Position numbers and translations under genes: made by a program. From a virus: a stretch of 49,881 nucleotides of DNA. Within the stretch, counting starts at the first letter, position 1. Each line of letters starts with the position of its first letter. The stretch covers positions 1-49,881 of the IMG/VR virus record IMGVR_UViG_3300033145_000550, one strand, 5' to 3'. Below the pieces are notes generated by a model, which did no database searches, had not been told where the DNA came from, and saw only the letters and a program-made list of their open reading frames with translations. Below, in pieces: positions 25,314 through 32,340 of the stretch.

Positions 25314-25627
25314 TGCCGACAGCAGTGAAACAGCTAGCATACAATCCGCTGACGATGGCAGTCATCGCCATTACATCACCGATCGTCCTGTCTTTTATTA
25401 TTTGGGTTTTGAACATGACGATCTTCAAAAAGATAGACGGCGTGGAAAAGAAGGTAACTGACGTCCAGGGAAAGTTCCAAGATTACCAGCTCGAGACAGC
25501 GAAGACAATGGCAACTAAGAAAGAGCTCTGCAAACTGGAGGAGACGGTAGAAAAGGGCGACGAGGACAACAAGGAATCGCATACCAGGCTATACGATAAG
25601 ATCGACGAGAAGGCGGACAAGCCATGA
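25313..25627 (+). CDS. Single-TM protein, possible holin
   Basis: A 104-residue protein with one clear transmembrane helix (residues about 15-32, M-A-V-I-A-I-T-S-P-I-V-L-S-F-I-I-W-V) and a charged coiled-coil cytoplasmic tail. It is the first of three membrane proteins around the amidase, which is the holin context. ATG at 25313 overlaps the previous stop (TAATG); a longer frame starting at 25208 overlaps the previous gene and is less likely. The end overlaps the amidase ATG. Confidence 0.6.
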   Translation: MPTAVKQLAYNPLTMAVIAITSPIVLSFIIWVLNMTIFKKIDGVEKKVTDVQGKFQDYQLETAKTMATKKELCKLEETVEKGDEDNKESHTRLYDKIDEKADKP

Positions 25628-26256
25628 AACAATGGGACGGCGCAGTCGTACACTGCTCTGCAGGCAAGGACACGGTCCACAGGGACTTCGATTCGATCAA
25701 GCGATATCATATGTCCTACCGGTACAATTATTCGATCGTGTCCGAGGAAGAGGCTCTCCGGCTGATCGCAGAGGGCAAGAAGGTCGAGCGTCCCTGGAGG
25801 GACATTGCATACAACTCCGTCCAGGAGAAGGTCGGCGAGCACCAGCAGGTGATCACCGGCCGGTCGACAGAGACGAGCGGAGCTCACACATCCGGATACA
25901 ATGGCCGGGACAGAGACAAGAAAGCGTTCCTGGGATACTGCGTGGTCGGTAACTTCGACGAGGAGACACCGACCGAGGAGCACTACCAGGTAGCCGGATA
26001 TGCCATCGGAGATTGGTGTAAGCGATACGGGTTCGGCGTCGATATGATCAAAGCGCATCGAGAATACGCAAATAAGACCTGTCCAGGAATAAACTTCGAC
26101 ATGGACCGGGTGCGGTACTATGCCAGCAAGAGGCTGGCAGAGCTCGAGACTCCGGCTCCGGTTCCTGGATCCGATAACGAATACAAGAGCATGGCGTCGA
26201 TCTCCATGATCGAAGTTCTGCTCCGGATCCTAGAAAAATTATTCGGGAGGAAATGA
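25624..26256 (+). CDS. N-acetylmuramoyl-L-alanine amidase (endolysin)
   Basis: A 210-residue type-2 amidase (PGRP/Amidase_2 fold). The zinc ligands are visible: H10 in W-D-G-A-V-V-H-C-S-A-G, H145 in A-H-R-E-Y-A-N-K and C153 in T-C-P-G. H88 (A-H-T-S-G-Y-N) and the G-Y-C-V-V-G-N-F-D strand complete the active cleft. It cuts the bond between muramic acid and the stem peptide to release progeny. No signal peptide, so it needs a holin. The C-terminus (about 180-210) adds a hydrophobic helix. Its ATG overlaps the previous stop. Confidence 0.88.
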   Translation: MKQWDGAVVHCSAGKDTVHRDFDSIKRYHMSYRYNYSIVSEEEALRLIAEGKKVERPWRDIAYNSVQEKVGEHQQVITGRSTETSGAHTSGYNGRDRDKKAFLGYCVVGNFDEETPTEEHYQVAGYAIGDWCKRYGFGVDMIKAHREYANKTCPGINFDMDRVRYYASKRLAELETPAPVPGSDNEYKSMASISMIEVLLRILEKLFGRK

Positions 26257-26513
26257 TGGCAGAAATACCACCGGTAGTCGTTAAGGTTAAAGTGAAGAAG
26301 CTGAACAAGCCCTGGCTGGCTGACATAGTTCTCTGGGGAACAGCGACAGGGTTCTTCGCAGGCGGAATGATCAATGAGTATGTCTGGGCCGGGATCTCGG
26401 TCCTGATTCTGGGATTTATTACGATCGGCAAAGTCCAGAAAATGAAATTCGGACACGGCGGTGTCGAAATACACGGAGTAGGCCATGACAACGGAACAGC
26501 CAAAAAAACATAG
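26253..26513 (+). CDS. Two-TM small membrane protein, holin candidate
   Basis: An 86-residue protein with two adjacent hydrophobic helices (about residues 22-37 and 42-58), separated by a short turn, and charged ends. This is the compact class of many phage holins. It overlaps the amidase by 4 bases (ATGATGG) and the next gene by 29 bases. It is the best holin candidate in the cassette, but the first TM protein at 25313 cannot be excluded. Confidence 0.6.
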   Translation: MMAEIPPVVVKVKVKKLNKPWLADIVLWGTATGFFAGGMINEYVWAGISVLILGFITIGKVQKMKFGHGGVEIHGVGHDNGTAKKT

Positions 26514-27069
26514 AACGCTCGGGACCATTCTCAAGGCGATCGGTGTAGCGATCATAGGAGTCCTGGCGTACATCTTTCTCGGGAAATGGATGAACGAGAA
26601 CGGCAAGATCAATAACGAGCGGATCGACCAGGCGGAGAAAAAGATCGACGACGAGAAGAAGAGGCTCGCTGGGATGCCGACCGACACTGACATCAAGGAC
26701 AAACATTCCAAGATCATCACTCCGGTCCTGATCCTGGCATTCCTCTTCACGTACGGCCTGAGAGCGGAATACGTCGTCTATGATAAGGAAGAGGGAGTCC
26801 ACAGGGACTACGGAACAGTAGAGAACTACGCAGAAGCGCAGAATGAATTATACATGACGAACAAGGCGAAGGTCCGGAGCCTCTCGGTGATCACAAACCA
26901 GCAGGCAATCGTGATCCACGAGCTGAAGGAAGACCTCAAAGAGGAGAAGCGAGAGCGTGCCAGGATCCACCTGAAGGCATATGCCACAGCCGTGGTCGCC
27001 GTCGTGGTCTTCATCGCAGGATGGTTCGCCGGAGAGAAAGCGAACAAGCTCCAGACAGCAAACCCGTAA
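26485..27069 (+). CDS. Membrane protein, spanin-like or holin accessory
   Basis: A 194-residue protein with three hydrophobic segments (about residues 15-31, 72-86 and 167-184) separated by charged helical regions, and a small C-terminal tail. The central part is periplasm-like and coiled-coil (E-D-L-K-E-E-K-R-E-R-A-R). An inner-membrane spanin or a second holin partner are the likely roles, judged by adjacency to amidase and holin candidate. No lipobox is seen. It is the last gene before the terminator at 27105. Confidence 0.5.
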   Translation: MTTEQPKKHRTLGTILKAIGVAIIGVLAYIFLGKWMNENGKINNERIDQAEKKIDDEKKRLAGMPTDTDIKDKHSKIITPVLILAFLFTYGLRAEYVVYDKEEGVHRDYGTVENYAEAQNELYMTNKAKVRSLSVITNQQAIVIHELKEDLKEEKRERARIHLKAYATAVVAVVVFIAGWFAGEKANKLQTANP

Positions 27070-27104
27070 CCAATACCCAGATTTCTTTTTTCCATGCCCG
27101 TCGT

Positions 27105-27141
27105 CCCTGCAGAGACCCAGTTCTCTGCAGGGATTTTTTTT
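27105..27141 (+). terminator. Strong intrinsic terminator ending the lysis cassette
   Basis: CCCTGCAGAGA at 27105-27115 pairs perfectly with TCTCTGCAGGG at 27122-27132 across a six-base loop, followed by eight T residues. It closes the long + strand late operon 36 bases after the last lysis gene. Confidence 0.93.
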
Positions 27142-27163
27142 AAAAAAAATGCCGAAAACAGGA

Positions 27164-27190
27164 CATTTTGACATGGACCATGCTTATATT
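27164..27190 (+). promoter_or_regulatory. Promoter-like element with 11-bp spacing (early region, copy 1)
   Basis: The pattern C-A-TTTTGACAT-GGACCA-x-CTTATATT lies just after the terminator and upstream of the early genes. TTGACA (27168-27173) and TATATT (27185-27190) are only 11 bases apart, too short for an ordinary sigma-70 promoter, yet the same layout recurs at 34432-34458. It may be an alternative-sigma or phage-specific promoter, or an operator combined with a promoter. Confidence 0.5.
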
Positions 27191-27219
27191 AATGGGCAGA
27201 GCGCAAAGAAAGAATTGTT

Positions 27220-27240
27220 TAAGAATTCAAATAATTCTTA
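27220..27240. repeat. Inverted repeat, possible operator
   Basis: TAAGAATT and AATTCTTA are perfect 8-base arms around CAAAT. It lies 30 bases downstream of the promoter-like element at 27164, which would place it where a repressor could act. Confidence 0.5.
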
Positions 27241-27360
27241 AATTACCGATAACTACTACGATCCGGACCAGGATTCAAGAAAAAAATCACTAAAAAAAGA
27301 CTTTTTTTTTACAGCCAGGAGAGAGGCCGTGTCGGGCCCGTGTGGGCTCCTGGAGGACCT

Positions 27361-27374
27361 GCCCAGTACTGGGC
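27361..27374. repeat. 14-bp palindrome, copy 1
   Basis: GCCCAGTACTGGGC is a perfect palindrome. The same 14 bases, preceded by CT, occur at 47270-47283 before the terminase gene. Both copies are in noncoding gaps between transcription units and are followed by a second inverted repeat. Confidence 0.85.
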
Positions 27375-27525
27375 AATGAATAGCCATTCATAAAACTTGA
27401 CTAGTATGCAAAAAAACATTACTATTGGTGCAGATTACAAAGGAGGTAAAAACATAAACGGAGAGGATCACAAGGCAACTAAAACCTTTCTGGAGAAAAG
27501 AATCAATCACAAGGAGGAGACTACA

Positions 27526-27720
27526 ATGAACGAGATGGTAATTAATCGCTGGGACAGCGTCAACGGAGGCTTCACGAGGACATTCAGGATAAATACGGAT
27601 CTGACAGAAACCCGGATCCAGGAAAGACTGGATGACTTTCACGAGAGAACCGGAATCGAATTATATCAGTGCACTCCTGAAGAACAGAAGGCATGGGAAG
27701 CTGATTCATGCGTGTCCTGA
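27526..27720 (+). CDS. Small hypothetical early protein
   Basis: A 64-residue acidic protein without a recognised domain. ATG 27526 follows AAGGAGGAGACTACA, a very strong ribosome site, and this decides it over the open frame upstream. The C-terminus overlaps the methyltransferase gene by 13 bases. First gene of the early run. Confidence 0.6.
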   Translation: MNEMVINRWDSVNGGFTRTFRINTDLTETRIQERLDDFHERTGIELYQCTPEEQKAWEADSCVS

Positions 27721-28337
27721 TAGCATGTGAGGAAAGCCAAGAAGTCTGCAAGGCATTCCGGGCAGAGGGACATGAAGCATTTTCTTGTGATTTTCAGGAT
27801 TGTTCAGGGGGGCATCCTGAATGGCACATTAAAGAAAATGTCCTTGATCATCTGAATGATGGATGGGACATGATGATAGCATTCCCGGAATGCACACATC
27901 TTGCCTGTAGTGGTGCTAGGCATTTTGAAATAAAAAAGAAGGACGGAAGGCAACAACAGGGAATTGATTTTTTTATGAAAATGATAAACGCCCCTATAAA
28001 TAAAATTGCTGTTGAAAATCCGGTGGGTATTATGTCTTCAATATATAGGAAACCAGATCAGATAATACAACCGTATTATTTTGGAGATCAAGCACAGAAA
28101 ACAACCTGCCTGTGGTTGAAAAACATACACCCATTAATGAGCCACCCGGAAGATGATATGTTCTATAAAAAAACCCATACATCAAAGGGTGATTTCCTTG
28201 AAGGAATTATGAAACAGGGCAAAGGAAAAGGGAAAAGATACAAGATGCCGAAATGGTATAGTGACAATAAGAATAGCAAAATAAAATCAAAGACATTTCC
28301 GGGCATTGCGGTGGCAATGGCAGAACAATGGGGATGA
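27708..28337 (+). CDS. C5-cytosine-methyltransferase-like protein
   Basis: A 209-residue protein of a common phage family annotated as DNA cytosine methyltransferase-like. An N-terminal M-R-V-L-I-A-C-E-E-S segment replaces the usual motif I. A possible catalytic loop is A-F-P-E-C-T (residues 58-63, Cys62), and motif VI-like E-N-P-V-G follows at 103-107. The remainder is basic. It is shorter than a typical C5 methyltransferase and lacks the target-recognition domain, so the activity is not assured. It may modify phage DNA to evade restriction. Confidence 0.6.
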   Translation: MRVLIACEESQEVCKAFRAEGHEAFSCDFQDCSGGHPEWHIKENVLDHLNDGWDMMIAFPECTHLACSGARHFEIKKKDGRQQQGIDFFMKMINAPINKIAVENPVGIMSSIYRKPDQIIQPYYFGDQAQKTTCLWLKNIHPLMSHPEDDMFYKKTHTSKGDFLEGIMKQGKGKGKRYKMPKWYSDNKNSKIKSKTFPGIAVAMAEQWG

Positions 28338-28366
28338 AATTTAAATCATTAACAAAGAGGAAGGCC

Positions 28367-28858
28367 ATGAACAAAGCTACAACACATATAACATTGGGAC
28401 AACTTCAAAGAAAAAATACTCGTTATGAGGAAATTTTTACAGGATTTGCTCCAGTCACTAAAAGAATAGTTGACAAAGTAAATAGGATTATTAATAAACT
28501 TGAAACAAGCAGAGACAACGAAAAGCCTGTTCCAGGTGATAGAATAATCTGTATAAGCGAGAACGGGAAAACTGAATATCCTAACGGGCATTTAGAAGAC
28601 ATGAATTATCTGGATGAATTCGGCTGTCATATTTGCGTACAACCTTATATTCCGCATTGCGGTTTGAGCGACGGCGACTATTTTTTTTCAACTTCTGGCG
28701 GATATTGGTTTCAGGAAACAGATATATCGAAATTTGAATACGTAGGAAAAGCGACTAAAGAATTCTGGACATGGGGCAATACGCCATGTGGGAATGGTGG
28801 TATTTATTTCCCTGCAACGGTCAATGTATGGAAATTAAAAAACAAATCAATATACTAA
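28367..28858 (+). CDS. Hypothetical AT-rich early protein
   Basis: A 163-residue protein without recognised domain, AT-rich relative to the genome. Several Gly, Trp and Cys residues in the second half (W-T-W-G-N-T-P-C-G-N-G-G-I-Y) may point to an extracellular or metal-binding fold, but this is weak. ATG 28367 follows AAAGAGGAAGGCC; an earlier ATG at 28328 lacks a ribosome site. The function is unknown. Confidence 0.5.
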   Translation: MNKATTHITLGQLQRKNTRYEEIFTGFAPVTKRIVDKVNRIINKLETSRDNEKPVPGDRIICISENGKTEYPNGHLEDMNYLDEFGCHICVQPYIPHCGLSDGDYFFSTSGGYWFQETDISKFEYVGKATKEFWTWGNTPCGNGGIYFPATVNVWKLKNKSIY

Positions 28859-28874
28859 GCAGGAGGAATAAAAT

Positions 28875-29186
28875 ATGAAACACACACCGGGACCGTGGAG
28901 AGTGGCTAGATTTAAATCAAAGACTTTGTTTGAAAATCCGTATCATATCGAGCATACAAAGACAAAGGAAATACTGGCAAAGATGGGTGAAAACAAACTT
29001 ATGTACAAGAACTGCGAGGCTAACGCCAGACTCATTGCCAGCGCACCGGAGCTCTTGGAGGCACTGAAAGATGCAACAAGAGAACTTCAATATCATGCTA
29101 AAGATGATACTGGCTTCCCTCGGCAAACAGTTCTTGAAATCATAAAAGATGCAGAAAAAGCAATCGAAAAAGTAGAGGGAAAATAA
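28875..29186 (+). CDS. Common small phage protein with HTPGPW and NARLIASAPELLEAL motifs
   Basis: A 103-residue protein. The H-T-P-G-P-W start and the N-A-R-L-I-A-S-A-P-E-L-L-E-A-L segment (residues about 50-64) are seen in a very widespread phage and prophage family of unknown function, often in early regions. An AAGCAGGAGGAATAAAAT site precedes ATG 28875. Confidence 0.75.
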   Translation: MKHTPGPWRVARFKSKTLFENPYHIEHTKTKEILAKMGENKLMYKNCEANARLIASAPELLEALKDATRELQYHAKDDTGFPRQTVLEIIKDAEKAIEKVEGK

Positions 29187-29197
29187 GGAGGGCGATC

Positions 29198-29569
29198 ATG
29201 GAAGGGAACCTGACAAGAGGGAATCTGAACGCAGAGCAGGCGGAGACATTCAGAAAGTTTGAAGAGGAGATCCACCTAGACAACGAGATCGCCAGAGACA
29301 TAATAGAAGACCTGGGCGATCCGGAGACGACACAAGCGATGGAAAAATTTTTCCAGTATATTAATATCCCTGAAGGATACAGAGGACTGGAGATGGTGAA
29401 CGTTCACAGCTCGAAAGATATAGCGAGTGCCTGCAGGTTTTTCTATAGGAAGACGATTGCTCGTATCAATGAAATCGCTCGGGCTCATTCAGGGACCCCG
29501 AAAAGTCAATCAGCAAGGAAGGCCCTGTGTATCCTACAGAAAAACTACGGAGGAGGGAACTGGCAATGA
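29198..29569 (+). CDS. Hypothetical early protein
   Basis: A 123-residue, mainly helical protein, unrecognised. ATG 29198 follows GGAGGGCGATC, and its TGA overlaps the ATG of the next gene, so the two are translationally coupled. It probably belongs to the early regulatory or replication set, but nothing in the sequence says which. Confidence 0.55.
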   Translation: MEGNLTRGNLNAEQAETFRKFEEEIHLDNEIARDIIEDLGDPETTQAMEKFFQYINIPEGYRGLEMVNVHSSKDIASACRFFYRKTIARINEIARAHSGTPKSQSARKALCILQKNYGGGNWQ

Positions 29570-30057
29570 AAAGATCATACGACCACAAGGCAGAGACAGT
29601 CTACGAGGCGTGTGGATTTTCTGCAGACGAAGCGAAATCGTTCAAGGAAGAGACGATGAAACTATCTAGGGAGCTCTTGAAAACACCGGGCCTGTCCCAG
29701 AAGGTCGAACGAACGGAGAAGTTCTGCAGAGGTCTACATCCCAGGATCATCGCAATGGTTATTGCCAGGTACTTTGAATCGATGAAAAACATGGTCGATG
29801 AAGAGAAATGTAGAGCACCATGCCCGATTCAAAAAATAGCACAGAGCTCTTCAGGAGACGACAAGCTCATGGAGAAAGCGATCCTAGCTCTTCTGGAGGC
29901 AATCAAGAATGATCCGTCCGCTCCGGTCGATGTTAAAAGAGCGATCGAGGCAGGGACATTCGAATTCGTTCACATAAGGAAAGAGGATCTGGGAGGGGAG
30001 ACGAAAATAAAGAAGGACCTGAAGAACATGAGACCAGCAAGCGACAGCGTCAATTAG
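29566..30057 (+). CDS. Hypothetical early protein, helical
   Basis: A 163-residue helical protein with an E-A-C-G-F-S-A-D-E-A-K-S-F motif near the start and four Cys. ATG 29566 overlaps the previous stop and follows GGAGGGAACTGGCA. Codon use matches the main genome. It ends before an operator-like cluster. Not recognised. Confidence 0.55.
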   Translation: MKRSYDHKAETVYEACGFSADEAKSFKEETMKLSRELLKTPGLSQKVERTEKFCRGLHPRIIAMVIARYFESMKNMVDEEKCRAPCPIQKIAQSSSGDDKLMEKAILALLEAIKNDPSAPVDVKRAIEAGTFEFVHIRKEDLGGETKIKKDLKNMRPASDSVN

Positions 30058-30094
30058 TATATACCTAATAGGGATATACTACTGGTAATATACC
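30056..30094. promoter_or_regulatory. Operator-like inverted repeats before the regulator genes
   Basis: AGTATATACC (30056-30065) and GGGATATACT (30071-30080) form an almost perfect inverted repeat around TAATA, and GGTA-ATA-TACC follows at 30084-30094. The half site T-A-T-A-C-C/G-G-T-A-T-A is repeated. It lies 17-55 bases upstream of the zinc-ribbon gene and about 200 bases before the XRE gene, so it may be the binding site of that regulator. This is inference. Confidence 0.45.
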
Positions 30095-30110
30095 AATCAG
30101 AGGAGGCGAC

Positions 30111-30272
30111 ATGGACGAAGAGGCAATCATGGAAAATTATTATGCAGATAAATACGATGAACCAAGAACGGATCGAAACGCTTGGTCGACCGGATATATT
30201 TGTCCAACGTGCGATTACGGAATGAAACCAGAGTGGAACGGCGTGTGTCCGGACTGCGGAAGGAAAGGATAG
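30111..30272 (+). CDS. Small zinc-ribbon protein before the XRE regulator
   Basis: A 53-residue protein with paired cysteines C-P-T-C and C-P-D-C at the C-terminus (about residues 35-38 and 47-50), the layout of a zinc ribbon of the rubredoxin type. ATG 30111 follows AGAGGAGGCGAC. It ends 20 bases before the XRE gene, whose ribosome site lies in the gap. Confidence 0.65.
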   Translation: MDEEAIMENYYADKYDEPRTDRNAWSTGYICPTCDYGMKPEWNGVCPDCGRKG

Positions 30273-30292
30273 AAAAAACAAAGGAGGTGCTG

Positions 30293-30505
30293 ATGAAAGC
30301 AAAAAAGAAAGCCGGGTTCAATCATTCTAAATTGAGGTCGGTGATGGCTGAGAAGAAAATATCCAATGTCTGGCTGGCGAAGAAGCTCAAGAAGAATGAG
30401 CACACGATCTCCAACTGGAAGCAGGAAGTTTCACAGCCGACATGGACCGGACTCCTGGCACTGGCAAAGGTGCTGGGGATGAATTACAAAGAATTTTTAA
30501 TTTAA
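30293..30505 (+). CDS. XRE/Cro-like helix-turn-helix regulator
   Basis: A 70-residue single-domain HTH protein of the Cro/CI family. The HTH core is L-R-S-V-M-A-E-K-K-I-S-N-V-W-L-A-K-K-L, then the recognition helix K-N-E-H-T-I-S-N-W-K-Q-E and the closing W-T-G-L-L-A-L-A-K-V-L-G-M. It is a DNA-binding repressor or switch protein, most likely of early genes, with possible operators at 30056-30094. ATG 30293 follows AAAGGAGGTGCTG. Confidence 0.85.
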   Translation: MKAKKKAGFNHSKLRSVMAEKKISNVWLAKKLKKNEHTISNWKQEVSQPTWTGLLALAKVLGMNYKEFLI

Positions 30506-30520
30506 AATCAGGAGGTTTCT

Positions 30521-31732
30521 ATGGAGAGAAAACAGACGGGCAAAAACGGAAAAAAGAAATCGGCTAAGAAGAAGACCGAGCGGAAGGAACCGGAGACCAA
30601 AGTGGTAGAACCGATGGAGCCGGGAGAACCAGGAGTACCTGCGGTCCGTGAATCACAGCAGGCTATGGTCCCGGTTCCGATCGGCGGAAAGGACCCGGTC
30701 GACCAGGTCAAGGCACGAGTTGCCATGATCGACAGACTCTACAAGGAAGTCTTGAAAGAGGGACTTCACTACGGCAAGATCCCAGGGACAGACAAGCCGA
30801 CGCTTCTCAAACCAGGAGCAGAAAAGATCGTCACGATGTTCCAACTCGCACCGAAGACGACGACAGAAAAAGAATGGCTCACGAACGGACACCTGAACGT
30901 TGATGCTACCGTCTCGCTCTACACGCCTGACGGAGTATTCGTGGCCAGCGGACAAGGATCATGCTCGACGTTGGAAAGCAAGTATCGATACCGATACGCT
31001 GACGGCGAGATCCTCGGACCGGTTCCAAGAGAGTACTGGCAGAGCGGTAAGGATAGAGGTACTTGGGACAACAGCCTGCTCCACGGTGGATATCCTAAGA
31101 AGACAGAGGACAAGGGCTGGGTGATCATGAAGCGAGGCAAGAAGGTCGAGAACGAGGACATCGCAGACCAGTACAACACCGTCAAAAAAATGGCGATCAA
31201 GCGTGCGCTGGTCGGTGCGACTCTCATGCTCGGAGCCTCCGACCGATTCACGCATGACATGGAGGACTTCAAGAAGGACAAGGGCGAAGACAACGGCGGA
31301 TCCGGAAAAGGAAACAAGAACGGCGGAGGATCCTCTGGCGCACAGCAACAGCAGAAGCCTCCACAGGGATCCGGAACGCAGGGACCAGGCGAGAATAGAA
31401 AGCTCAGTCTCGACATCGCATTCAATAACGTCAACGCCGGAGGAAAATTCAAAGGCAAGACTTTTGGTGAATGCCCGAACTGGTACTTAGAATGGCTGGC
31501 CTTGAACTGTGACACGCCGGAAGCAGTCGCAGACGTGCTCAACCAGAAGCTGATCAATGCGATGATGCAACTCGAAAAGGATTTGGGTATCGACGATGTA
31601 TACGTCCAGGGAAAGATGCAGGAGCTGTTTAAAATAAAGGAATGGAGCGATCTCAAATACGAACAGAAGAAAGAGATCCATCAGATCCTAGCGAAAGAGC
31701 TCAAAGCCAAGAAAGGAACTCCGAATGGGTAG
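30521..31732 (+). CDS. Single-strand annealing protein (Rad52/Erf-like) with extra C-terminal domain
   Basis: A 403-residue protein. Residues 1-60 are basic and Pro-rich. The centre holds D-R-L-Y-K-E-V-L-K-E-G-L-H-Y-G-K-I-P-G-T (72-90), Y-N-T-V-K-K-M-A-I-K-R-A-L-V-G-A-T-L-M-L-G-A-S (218-240) and the F-T-H-D-M end, the signature helices of phage annealing proteins. A Gly/Ser/Gln linker (255-292) leads to a small domain with G-K-F-K-G-K-T-F-G-E-C-P-N-W-Y-L-E-W-L (308-326), resembling DUF3820/exonuclease X C-terminal domains. It pairs with the nuclease gene next to it for recombination. Confidence 0.72.
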   Translation: MERKQTGKNGKKKSAKKKTERKEPETKVVEPMEPGEPGVPAVRESQQAMVPVPIGGKDPVDQVKARVAMIDRLYKEVLKEGLHYGKIPGTDKPTLLKPGAEKIVTMFQLAPKTTTEKEWLTNGHLNVDATVSLYTPDGVFVASGQGSCSTLESKYRYRYADGEILGPVPREYWQSGKDRGTWDNSLLHGGYPKKTEDKGWVIMKRGKKVENEDIADQYNTVKKMAIKRALVGATLMLGASDRFTHDMEDFKKDKGEDNGGSGKGNKNGGGSSGAQQQQKPPQGSGTQGPGENRKLSLDIAFNNVNAGGKFKGKTFGECPNWYLEWLALNCDTPEAVADVLNQKLINAMMQLEKDLGIDDVYVQGKMQELFKIKEWSDLKYEQKKEIHQILAKELKAKKGTPNG

Positions 31733-32339
31733 AGCCAATCGTAAAGATTATTTCAGAGTCACGGAGGCGTTGTCTGCTATTCATACTGGGCTTAATGAAT
31801 TCAGAGAGCGAGGCGGAGAACACGCAGAGTTTGTGATTGCAGAAAAAGGATTTTATGGCACGCAGGTACATTCACTTTGTGATGCGTACAATAAATCACG
31901 AATCGCAAAAGCCCCGATGCCAGAGATCGAAGAAGACAAGCTCTTCCCGGATGCGATCAAAACTTATCACCGATACATTGAATGGGTGAAAAAGAACGTC
32001 GTCCGGATCATGAAAAGTGAACTCACGGTGTACAATGATGAATACCGATATTGGGGACACCTCGACCAGGTGATGCTGATGAAAGGAGACGGCCTCCCTT
32101 CGGTGATTGATCTTAAAACACCTCTGCAAGCGAGTCCCACTTGGGATCCACAGATCGAGGCATACCGGCGAGCGTATGAATCGATGAACAAGAAGAACAA
32201 GACCGGCCGTGGATTCGCATTGAAGCTTGCGCCTGACAAGCCACCGAGAGTTTGTGAATCAGGATTGAGCAGAGACAGAGCATTCGCTTTATTTCTGTAC
32301 GCATTAAATTGGAAAAATTATATGACAAAAGGAGCATGA
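31725..32339 (+). CDS. PD-(D/E)XK exonuclease
   Basis: A 204-residue nuclease of the PD-(D/E)XK family used in phage recombination. Motifs in order: H49 in G-T-Q-V-H-S-L-C-D, E99 in K-S-E-L, D114 in G-H-L-D-Q-V, D129-L-K131 in V-I-D-L-K-T-P, and Q143 in Q-I-E-A-Y-R-R-A-Y. It would make 3' overhangs for the annealing protein, whose gene overlaps its start by 8 bases. Similar to Cas4/RecB-type phage nucleases in size. Confidence 0.8.
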   Translation: MGRANRKDYFRVTEALSAIHTGLNEFRERGGEHAEFVIAEKGFYGTQVHSLCDAYNKSRIAKAPMPEIEEDKLFPDAIKTYHRYIEWVKKNVVRIMKSELTVYNDEYRYWGHLDQVMLMKGDGLPSVIDLKTPLQASPTWDPQIEAYRRAYESMNKKNKTGRGFALKLAPDKPPRVCESGLSRDRAFALFLYALNWKNYMTKGA

Positions 32340-32340
32340 C

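Larger units (their letters stand above)
27070..27525 (+). other. Noncoding control region between late and early genes
   Basis: This 456-base stretch holds the terminator, a promoter-like element, an inverted repeat TAAGAATT-CAAAT-AATTCTTA (27220-27240), A/T homopolymer tracts and a hairpin with stem CCAGGAG/CTCCTGG (27315-27321 / 27347-27353) around a CGGGCCCG palindrome. It also contains the palindrome GCCCAGTACTGGGC (27361-27374), followed by ATGAAT-AGCC-ATTCAT. A reading frame from 27406 to the next gene's start has no ribosome site. It could include a replication origin or regulatory region; no gene is supported before 27526. Confidence 0.6.

Noticed and set aside
27154-27243. Short plus-strand frame starting with ATG in the control region
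   Set aside because: It overlaps the terminator tail, the promoter-like element and the inverted repeat and has no ribosome site.
30919-31656. Minus-strand frame of 245 codons opposite the annealing protein
   Set aside because: Ser/Pro/Cys-rich shadow of the plus-strand gene with no start signals.
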